Source of the DNA: JBLHKS01 sp047620505
GTDB taxonomy: Bacteria > Verrucomicrobiota > Verrucomicrobiia > Verrucomicrobiales > DEV007
DNA: 24,801 nt
Reading direction: 5' to 3'
Assembly (NCBI GenBank): GCA_047620505.1
Contig: JBLHKS010000105.1
Location: 1-24,801 of the forward strand
Part shown: positions 14,954 through 21,595 of the stretch, in pieces
Numbering within the stretch: position 1 is the stretch's first letter
How the letters are laid out: each line of letters opens with the position of its first letter
Notes under the pieces: model-generated
Told to the model about the DNA's origin: nothing
Databases searched by the model: none
What the model saw: the letters and a program-made list of their open reading frames with translations, nothing else
Translations under genes and position numbers: made by a program

Positions 14954-15769
14954 ATGCTCGCCACCGCGCCCAAGGAAAAAACCAGTCCGCAGACCACCTC
15001 TGCCAGGTCTGTGCCTTCGAAAGATTCGAAGAGCCCGTTTCTCTTCGCTGACCATCTCGTTCTCGATAATTCTCCGACTCGGGATTTTTACATCGAGCTC
15101 CTTCGTGGCCTCGCCCACAAAAACAACAACGTGCTCGCCGTCGTTCAAGGCTTCTCCAGCTTGATCCTGATGGGCGACAATCTGGACGAAAATACGCGAG
15201 AAAATATCGGCCAGATGCGGAATTCCGCTCAGCATTCCTCCTCGCTCAGCGAACGGGTGCTCTCCACCGGCGGGTGCGGCAAAATCAGCCCACAATCGAT
15301 TCAGCTTTCGGATTTTCTACCTCTCGCCGATGGCCTGCGCGACATCTGCTCCAACGCCGGAGTCGGTTTCACCCAAAACATAACGAAGGGAATTCCGCCA
15401 ATCGTCGGCGACATCAATCGGCTCCGGGACATCTTCGTCGAGCTGGTCAAAAACGCCGCTGAAGGCGCTGCGCACGACGTCGCTGGTCACGTTCAGCTCG
15501 ACGTCCTCGCTCCAGGCGAAGCTTCACCGCTTTCGGAAAACCGCGTCGACATTTTCATTCGGAACAACGGTCCTGGAATTCCAGAGCAGCGGCTCGCCGA
15601 AATGTTCCTGCCGTTTGAGACCACGAAAGGCAGCAATCACTTCGGAATCGGCCTGACCACCGCTGGCGTCCTCGCCGGCCAGATGGGAATGCGGCTCGGG
15701 ATTGCCAGCGAAACCGACGTGACCACCGTTTGGGTTTCCGCGCCCGTTTTTGACCCGGAAACCCTGTAA
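14954..15769 (+). CDS. soluble histidine-kinase-like protein with altered H and G1 boxes
   Basis: The 271-residue protein has no membrane segment and no sensor domain. A dimerisation/phosphoacceptor helix contains GLAHKNNNVLAVVQGFSSLIL (His55). The GHKL ATPase domain shows the N box ELVKNAAEGA (Asn167), G1 NNGPGIP (204-210), F box FLPFETTKG (218-226) and G2 GIGLTTAG (231-238). Two canonical residues differ: the acidic residue after the phosphoacceptor His is Lys56, and the adenine-binding Asp of the G1 box (DxGxG) is Asn. It may be a weak kinase, a pseudokinase, or a ChpT/Spo0B-like histidine phosphotransferase. No response regulator is adjacent. It ends 7 bases from the convergent lipoprotein gene. 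Confidence 0.85.
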   Translation: MLATAPKEKTSPQTTSARSVPSKDSKSPFLFADHLVLDNSPTRDFYIELLRGLAHKNNNVLAVVQGFSSLILMGDNLDENTRENIGQMRNSAQHSSSLSERVLSTGGCGKISPQSIQLSDFLPLADGLRDICSNAGVGFTQNITKGIPPIVGDINRLRDIFVELVKNAAEGAAHDVAGHVQLDVLAPGEASPLSENRVDIFIRNNGPGIPEQRLAEMFLPFETTKGSNHFGIGLTTAGVLAGQMGMRLGIASETDVTTVWVSAPVFDPETL

Positions 15770-15776
15770 AACCCGG

Positions 15777-16733
15777 CTACTGGATGTAGCGCGTGACCAT
15801 GTCGACCACGCCTTCGAGTTGTTTCAGCGCCTTGTCGACTTCTTCCTGATCTCCGTCGTGAGCCGCGTCGTGAAGGCGATGGCTGCCGCTTTTGAGATTG
15901 TCGAGCGCTCCTTCAAGCCGCTTCTGATTGGCTGAAGTCGGCGCTTTCTGCGTTTGGAGGAAACCAGCTGCTGCTGCGATCGCGGCTTCGGCGTAAGCGG
16001 CCGCCTCGTCGACGGCTTCCATGCCCGACGCTGACTGAACTTTCTTCATCGCATCGCGAACCAGCTCCAACGCGCTCGGAACATCGTCCGGCGGATCGAC
16101 TGAGGCTCCGTGGTCATGATCATCGCCGTGGTCGTGCGCATCGCCTCCGTGAACGCAAACGCAGGCGTATTCTTTGTAATCGCAGGTCGGACAATCTCGC
16201 AAGTTAGCCTGAAATTTCACCAGCTCGGTTTTCGCGCCTTCATCCAGCTTAACCTGGACGACAACCGGGACGTCCAGGCCGTCTGGAAGCGATCCGTTTG
16301 AAATCAGCGAGTTGCCGTCTTTGGCGAAATCGAGCTTGGTTGGATCCAGCCGGTCGCCCGTGATCACTTTTACGATCTGCTCGCCGATCGGGAGCGCGGT
16401 CGGATCTTTTTCATCGTTGGTCACCGCCGTGATTCTGACTTTCCGATCCTCGGTGATGAAAAACTCGAGCCGCGGAGTGAGTTCCTGCAGGACGCGGCCG
16501 CCGTTCGGGCCTGCAATTTGTGGAGGATGAGCATCGCCGTCATGATCGTGCCCGCCATCGCCGTGATCGTGGCCATGGCCGTCATCTTCGCCTTTCCCAT
16601 GATCGTCGTCACCGTGGGCGTGATCGTGATCGTCATGACCGTGGTCGTCTCCACAGCCGGTGTTCATCAAAAGCAAAGCTGGAATTGCGCAGGCCAAAGC
16701 CAAAGCGCGCGGAATTGTGATGCGTGGTTTCAT
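15777..16733 (-). CDS. His-rich lipoprotein, paralog A of the CPTCDYKEYACVC pair
   Basis: The protein has 318 residues. A signal peptide ends in LLLMNTGC (Cys27), a plausible lipobox, though Asn at -3 is unusual. Residues 28-69 are a His/Asp/Gly-rich tract (HGHDDHDHAHGDDDHG and on). A core domain (73-193) starts IAGPNGGRVL and ends in the cluster CPTCDYKEYACVC (181-193), with a second His-rich stretch at 195-208. A helical C-terminal domain (about 218-318) ends GVVDMVTRYIQ. The core matches the neighbouring 16800-17300 protein closely. Four Cys plus many His indicate metal binding (inference). It is the last gene of the metal-efflux cluster. The start at 16733 is chosen because the longer frame translates a terminator-like hairpin. 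Confidence 0.85.
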   Translation of the reverse strand: MKPRITIPRALALACAIPALLLMNTGCGDDHGHDDHDHAHGDDDHGKGEDDGHGHDHGDGGHDHDGDAHPPQIAGPNGGRVLQELTPRLEFFITEDRKVRITAVTNDEKDPTALPIGEQIVKVITGDRLDPTKLDFAKDGNSLISNGSLPDGLDVPVVVQVKLDEGAKTELVKFQANLRDCPTCDYKEYACVCVHGGDAHDHGDDHDHGASVDPPDDVPSALELVRDAMKKVQSASGMEAVDEAAAYAEAAIAAAAGFLQTQKAPTSANQKRLEGALDNLKSGSHRLHDAAHDGDQEEVDKALKQLEGVVDMVTRYIQ

Positions 16734-16750
16734 TTTTGTCTGTCGTTGGT

Positions 16751-16781
16751 AAAAGAAAGCAGGTGCCTCATGACACCTGCT
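16751..16781 (-). terminator. terminator-like hairpin between the two His-rich paralogs
   Basis: On the minus strand AGCAGGTG pairs with CACCTGCT, extended by a T-G and a C-G pair to a 10-bp stem with loop ATGA, followed by TTCTTTT. This is a good intrinsic terminator or attenuator. It sits 17 bases before the lipoprotein ATG, so it would either stop most transcription after the 166-residue paralog or protect the upstream mRNA 3' end. Confidence 0.65.
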
Positions 16782-16799
16782 CTCCAAATTTAATTAGGT

Positions 16800-17300
16800 T
16801 CAATGATCGTGGGCGTGGTGATCGCAGACGCATGCATATTCTTTGTAATCGCACGTCGGGCAATCCTGGAGATTAAGTTGGAACTTATCGATCACCGTTC
16901 TCGAATCTGCATCGACTTTGATTTGAACGACAACCGGAAAATTCATCCCGTCTGGAAGCGGCCCGTCTGAAATCAGGCTGTTTTCCTCACGAATGAACTT
17001 CAGCCGAGTCGGGGCGCGCCGTTTGCCAGCGATCACTTTGACGGACTGCTCGTCGAGGGCGATCGCCTTCGGCTTATCATCGTGGCTCACGGCTGTGATC
17101 CGGACTCTGCGGTCTTTCATGACGAGGAATTCCAGGTGTGGCTCGACCGAAATCAGCACGCGTCCGCCGTTGGGTCCGGCGATGATTTTGGCGTGGTCAT
17201 GATCGTGGTCGTGATCGTGTTTTTCGTCAGCAGCGACCGCGCTGGACGTGTAAATCGCAAACGCGAAAAGCGCGGCGAAGAGGTTCAGGATAGATTTCAT
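16800..17300 (-). CDS. His-rich periplasmic protein, paralog B of the CPTCDYKEYACVC pair
   Basis: The 166-residue protein has a Sec signal peptide (cleavage after SSAVA, near residue 23). A short His/Asp tract (HDHDHDHDH, 28-36) is followed by IAGPNGGRVL (40-49), the shared core (RVRITAV, VKVIAG, NSLISDGPLPDG, PVVVQIKV) and the cluster CPTCDYKEYACVC (147-159), ending in HHAHDH. It is colinear with residues 73-193 of the lipoprotein but lacks its C-terminal helical domain. It follows the RND pump gene by 44 bases on the same strand. A periplasmic metal-binding or metal-delivery role is inferred from composition and context. I do not know a named family. Confidence 0.85.
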   Translation of the reverse strand: MKSILNLFAALFAFAIYTSSAVAADEKHDHDHDHDHAKIIAGPNGGRVLISVEPHLEFLVMKDRRVRITAVSHDDKPKAIALDEQSVKVIAGKRRAPTRLKFIREENSLISDGPLPDGMNFPVVVQIKVDADSRTVIDKFQLNLQDCPTCDYKEYACVCDHHAHDH

Positions 17301-17344
17301 AGTTTGTTTTGTTTGTTTTTGAGGTTGGAGATTGGTTAAAAATT

Positions 17345-20300
17345 TCAGCCAGCAGCTGCTGCGCTTCGTTGGACGGCTTTCTCTGCGGATCGACGCCCGA
17401 AAGTCCAGAAAACTGCCGGAGTCACTCCGAGGCCGAGCAAAGTCGAAGTCACCAACCCGCCGACGATCACTACCGCGACCGGGTGGAGGATTTCTTTGCC
17501 AGGCGCGCCCGCAGCCATCACGAGCGGGATCAGCGCGATTCCAGCGGTCAGCGCGGTCATCAAAACCGGCACAAGCCGCTCCAGCGTGCCGCGAATGATC
17601 ATCTCCATCGTGAAACCTTCGCCTTCGTGCTTCATCAGGTGAAGATAGTGGGAAATCATCATCACGCTGTTACGCGCCGCGATCCCAAGAACGGCGATGA
17701 AGCCGACGATCGTCGCGATGCTGATGTTGTTGACCATGTACCAAGTGAAAATCACTCCGCCGATCAACGCTAAAAGCACGTCGCTGATGACTTGGACGGC
17801 GAACATCGGCGTTTGGAAATAGGAAACCAGCAGGACGACCATCACGACCAGGATGACGGCCCCGAAGACGAGAATCCGGTTCAACGCTTTTTGCCGCGCC
17901 TCGAACTCGCCTTCAAAAGTGATCGTGTAGTCCTCTGATTCCGGAAACACCGCTTCGACCTTGGATTTGAGCTCCTCCACTCTGGAAACCAGCCCACGTC
18001 CGGTCGGGTTGATTTTAACGACGATTCTCCGAAGCATTCCTTCGCGCTTGATCACGTTCGGGCCCTTCGCCTGGCGCAGGTTAGCGACGAAGCTCAGCGG
18101 AACTCTTTGCCCCGATTTTGTGTCGATGTAAATCTCGGAAAGCAGCTCGCGAGACTCACGCCATTCCTTCGGGAGACGAAGTACGAGGTCGATCACTTTC
18201 GGACCTTGATAGAGTTCAGCGACCGTCTCACCGCCGACGAGCGCCGAGAGCTGATCGTTCAACTCGCCAGGCGTCACGCCGTAGGCCAAAGCCCGCTCGC
18301 GATCGATCTCAATCCGCAGCTGAGGAATCATCGCCTGCTGCTCGACCCGCGCTTCTTCAAAGCCGTCGATCTCCCGCGCCATTCTCTCGATTTCAATCGC
18401 GATTCGCCGGATTTCATCCAGATCGTCGCCCTTGATTTTGATCGCGACCGGAGCCGACTCGCCGCTGAGCATGTGGCCGATCCGATCGCCTAACGGACCG
18501 CCCAAAGCCGCGAAAGTCCCTGGGATCGATTGCATCTTCGCCCGAATGTCATCCAGAACTTCCTGACGGCTGCGCTCGCCTTCCACAAAGTCGATATCGA
18601 ACTCAACGGTCGACACCGGAACGACGTGGTCACCGCGTTCCGCCCGGCCGACGCGCCGACCGACTTTGCGCACTTCTGGAATCGAAAGCAGCAAACGATC
18701 GGCCACATCCGCTAACTCGTTCGATTGAGACAGCGAGGTTCCTGGTGAGGCGGTCATCGCGACGAGAGCGGTTTCCTCTTTGAACTGAGGCAGGAAATCG
18801 TCCTGCATCTGGATCGCCAACATGATCGAGGCCGAAAGAAGAATCGCGACGCCGGCCAGCACCGCGAAAGGCGCTGAAAGCGAGAAGCGCAGCCAGGTGT
18901 TTTTCAACAGCCATTTCAGGCCCCTGACAAGGAACGAATCACCGCGCTCTTCGCCCACCTTCGGCGTGAGAAGCAACGAGCAAAGGACCGGGATCACCGT
19001 CAGCGAAACGACGAACGAAGCGGCCATGCTGACCATCGTCGCAATCGCGATTGGCCCGAACAATCGGCCAGCCAAACCGGTCAAGCAAAGCAGCGGAACG
19101 AAGACGAGAATGATGAAAACCGTCGCGTAGAGAATGCTGTTTCGGACTTCACGCGAAGCTTCGGCGATGACCTCGAGTTTCGGCTGAGGATTCGGAGAAG
19201 CCGCGTTCTCTCGGAGTCGGCGGAAGACGTTTTCAACGTCAACGATCGCGTCGTCGACAACCATGCCGATCGCGACGGCAAGCCCGCCCACGGTCATCGA
19301 ATTCACGCTGATTCCGAAGATCCAGAACACCAGAAGCGTGACCGCGAAGGAAAGCGGCATCGCCATAACGGTGATGATCGTCGTGCGGAAATTCAGGAGG
19401 AAAAGAAAGAGCACGACGATGACCATCAAGCCTCCCAGGGCGAGGGCTTCGTAGAGATTGTTCATCGCGTGGTTGATGAAATCAGCCTGACGAAACAGCG
19501 AAGTGATTTCGACCCCATCGGGCATCGATTTCTGCAGATCCTCGATCTCTTTCTCAACCAATTTGGTCAGCTTGCGTGAATCAAATCCTGGCGATTTCGT
19601 GATGCTGAGAATCACACCGCGAATTCCATTAACGGCTGCGTCACCGCGCATCGGCTCGACATCCCAAACGACTTCGGCCACGTCGCCGATCGTCACCGGC
19701 CGGTCGTGGACGTGCTTGACGACGGTGCGGGCAATCAATTTCAGGTCCGTGGTCATGCCGAGGTTCCGAACCATGATTTCCCGCGGTCCAGAATCGAGAA
19801 ATCCGCCCGTCGTGTTGCTCGCGGACACAGCAGCTGCTGAACGCAGTTCCTCGAAGGAAACGTCCATCGCAAGCATCCGTTCCGGATTCGGCTGGACCTG
19901 AATCTGGCTCACGCCGCCGCCCATGTTGAGGACCTCGGCGATCCCGGCGATTTTCTGGAAGCGCCGTTTCACCGTCCAATCGGCGAGAGTGCGGACCTCG
20001 CGCGGATCGGTCTCAGGATTCGTGGAATGCAGGCCGACCAACATGATTTCACCCATGAGCGAAGCCGCTGGAGTCATGAACGGCGTTACGCCTTCTGGAA
20101 GCGACCCGTCCGCTGCTTGAAGCCGTTCCCAGACGAGTCGGCGCGCCTTGTCGACGTCCGTTCCCCAATCGAATTCGATAAAAACCAGCGAGAGCGCGAC
20201 GTCTGAGGTTGAGCGTAACCGCGTCACGCCGCGCACGCCCATGACCGCATTTTCGAGCGGCGTCGTGACCAGCGTCTCGACTTCCTCAGGAGCCAGGCCG

Positions 20301-20461
20301 GGCGCTTCCGTCATCAGCGTGACAGTCGGTTTGGTCAGGTCAGGCAGCACCTCGACCGGGAGCTGCAAAGCGGTAAAAATTCCGCCGCCCAGAATCGCCA
20401 ACGCAAAAAGCAGCACCGCAGCGCGGTGAGCCAGGGAAGCTCTGATCAGGGTGTTAAGCAT
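17345..20461 (-). CDS. heavy-metal efflux RND pump (CzcA/CusA type)
   Basis: This is a 1038-residue inner-membrane proton-driven pump, the expected size for the HME-RND family. Seen: the N-terminal helix and LPVEVLPDLTKPTVTL, the porter-domain block GVRGVTRLRSTSDVALSLVFIEF, a helix cluster starting about residue 335 (MVIVVLFLFLLNFRTTIITV), the TM4 signature GMVVDDAIVDVENVFRRL near residue 400, LPQFKEETALVAMTASPGTSLSQ in the second porter half, and the C-terminal helices. The TM4 motif (VVDDAIVDVEN) fits neither the Zn/Co/Cd form (IVDGAVVMVEN) nor the Cu/Ag form (MVDAAIVMIEN) exactly, so the metal is not assigned. It starts 3 bases after the adaptor gene. The CAGCAGCTGCTG palindrome lies at its extreme 3' end (17350-17361) and again at 19828-19839. 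Confidence 0.94.
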   Translation of the reverse strand: MLNTLIRASLAHRAAVLLFALAILGGGIFTALQLPVEVLPDLTKPTVTLMTEAPGLAPEEVETLVTTPLENAVMGVRGVTRLRSTSDVALSLVFIEFDWGTDVDKARRLVWERLQAADGSLPEGVTPFMTPAASLMGEIMLVGLHSTNPETDPREVRTLADWTVKRRFQKIAGIAEVLNMGGGVSQIQVQPNPERMLAMDVSFEELRSAAAVSASNTTGGFLDSGPREIMVRNLGMTTDLKLIARTVVKHVHDRPVTIGDVAEVVWDVEPMRGDAAVNGIRGVILSITKSPGFDSRKLTKLVEKEIEDLQKSMPDGVEITSLFRQADFINHAMNNLYEALALGGLMVIVVLFLFLLNFRTTIITVMAMPLSFAVTLLVFWIFGISVNSMTVGGLAVAIGMVVDDAIVDVENVFRRLRENAASPNPQPKLEVIAEASREVRNSILYATVFIILVFVPLLCLTGLAGRLFGPIAIATMVSMAASFVVSLTVIPVLCSLLLTPKVGEERGDSFLVRGLKWLLKNTWLRFSLSAPFAVLAGVAILLSASIMLAIQMQDDFLPQFKEETALVAMTASPGTSLSQSNELADVADRLLLSIPEVRKVGRRVGRAERGDHVVPVSTVEFDIDFVEGERSRQEVLDDIRAKMQSIPGTFAALGGPLGDRIGHMLSGESAPVAIKIKGDDLDEIRRIAIEIERMAREIDGFEEARVEQQAMIPQLRIEIDRERALAYGVTPGELNDQLSALVGGETVAELYQGPKVIDLVLRLPKEWRESRELLSEIYIDTKSGQRVPLSFVANLRQAKGPNVIKREGMLRRIVVKINPTGRGLVSRVEELKSKVEAVFPESEDYTITFEGEFEARQKALNRILVFGAVILVVMVVLLVSYFQTPMFAVQVISDVLLALIGGVIFTWYMVNNISIATIVGFIAVLGIAARNSVMMISHYLHLMKHEGEGFTMEMIIRGTLERLVPVLMTALTAGIALIPLVMAAGAPGKEILHPVAVVIVGGLVTSTLLGLGVTPAVFWTFGRRSAEKAVQRSAAAAG

Positions 20462-20464
20462 GGT

Positions 20465-21595
20465 TCAGGCGGTGGTAGATTTGCGATTGCGTCCCAACGC
20501 GCTCAGAATCAGAAGAACGAGCAACAGCCCGGTCGTGCTGGCGAAAAATGTCGTTAGCTGGGTCCAGTTGCTGCCGCCGCCGGCTGCGTTCTCTTCGGCT
20601 TTTTTGGCCGCCTTCTGCGCCGGGGTCAATTCGGAGCCATCTTCGTTATGCTCGTGCCCGTGTGCGTCGTCGAGCGCCTCCTTCAGCGAAACGCTTCCGC
20701 CGCCAGCAAAGGATAGCGGGTAGGATCCTTTCGTCACCACTTCGTCGCCAGGAAAAACTCCAGCGATCACTTCAACGTAGCGATCTGTCGTCTGACCGAC
20801 GATGATCGGCGACCTGATGAATGCGTTCTCCAACTCGAAGTCCTTAAGAAAGATGATCGGATCTTCCATCCCTCCTTGAACGGCTTCGCGCGGGACAGCG
20901 AGAACGTCGGCGCGTTTGCCGAGCGTGATTGAGAACTCAGCGCGCATATCGGATCGGAGCCTGCCCGACATGTTCGGCATCCGGAAGAGCGCATCGATCG
21001 TTCCGCTCTCGCGATCAGCCACCGTGCCGAACCGCAGAAGCTCACCGGCGAACTTTTCGCCAGGCAACGCAGCGATCCGAATTTCGGCCTTCGTCCCGAC
21101 TCCGAGCCGGCCTGCGCGGTCCTCAGGAATCCGAGCAACGGCGTAAACTTCCTCGAGATCGGTGACGTCGAGAATGTGCGTGTCAGGATCGATCGGCTCA
21201 CCCAACTTGACGTGACTTTCGGTAACCAACCCGCTGATCGGAGCCCGGAGCTCGATCTTCGGCGGCGGGTTGCCTGGTTGCCGACTTTCGATGATCGCGA
21301 CGACTTCGTTTGCCTCGACCGTATCGCCTTCGTGCTTCGTAATCTTGATCACGCGCCCGGAAATCCGGCTGCTGACAACGGCGACTCGTGATGGAATCGC
21401 TTCGATCCGGCCAAGTGCGAAGATGCTTTCTTCAAAGTCAGTTTCGAGGACCTGAACCATCTCGATTCCAAGATTTCGGACTCGCGTTTCGTCGAGGATC
21501 ACGAGGTTGGCCGCGCGCTCCGCATCAACGGCATCTTCCTGCGCCAAAGCAGCGCCAACGAGCATTGCAGGTAGAATTATTTGAGAGAATTTCAT
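20465..21595 (-). CDS. RND periplasmic adaptor (membrane fusion protein) with C-terminal membrane helix
   Basis: The 376-residue adaptor has a signal peptide (MKFSQIILPAMLVGAALA). It bridges the RND pump and the outer-membrane channel. The two barrel-sandwich halves are SSRISGRVIKITKHEGDTV (about 75-93) and LRAPISGLVTESHVKLGEPI (about 116-135). Only about ten residues (SRQPGNPPPK) lie between them, so the usual alpha-helical hairpin is missing. Beta-barrel and membrane-proximal regions follow (VPREAVQGGMEDPIIFL, VIAGVFPGDEVVTKGSYPL). The tail has HGHEH (312-316), a charged helix and a membrane helix at about 352-367 ending RNRKSTTA. A C-terminal membrane anchor is unusual. Its ATG overlaps the channel gene's stop by 4 bases. 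Confidence 0.9.
   Translation of the reverse strand: MKFSQIILPAMLVGAALAQEDAVDAERAANLVILDETRVRNLGIEMVQVLETDFEESIFALGRIEAIPSRVAVVSSRISGRVIKITKHEGDTVEANEVVAIIESRQPGNPPPKIELRAPISGLVTESHVKLGEPIDPDTHILDVTDLEEVYAVARIPEDRAGRLGVGTKAEIRIAALPGEKFAGELLRFGTVADRESGTIDALFRMPNMSGRLRSDMRAEFSITLGKRADVLAVPREAVQGGMEDPIIFLKDFELENAFIRSPIIVGQTTDRYVEVIAGVFPGDEVVTKGSYPLSFAGGGSVSLKEALDDAHGHEHNEDGSELTPAQKAAKKAEENAAGGGSNWTQLTTFFASTTGLLLVLLILSALGRNRKSTTA

Noticed and set aside
15965..15973. CAGCTGCTG near 15964 and similar sites at 13327, 14671 and 23910 as full motif copies
   Set aside because: They match only the centre and one arm of the palindrome, so they were kept as near-matches and not counted.
16734..16787. Upstream ATG for the His-rich lipoprotein
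   Set aside because: The extra residues translate the terminator-like hairpin, and the signal peptide with lipobox begins at the ATG at 16733.
16518..16793. Hydrophobic plus-strand frame resembling a membrane protein
   Set aside because: It is the complement of the His/Asp repeat tract of the lipoprotein; antisense of His/Asp codons yields Val/Met/Ile runs.
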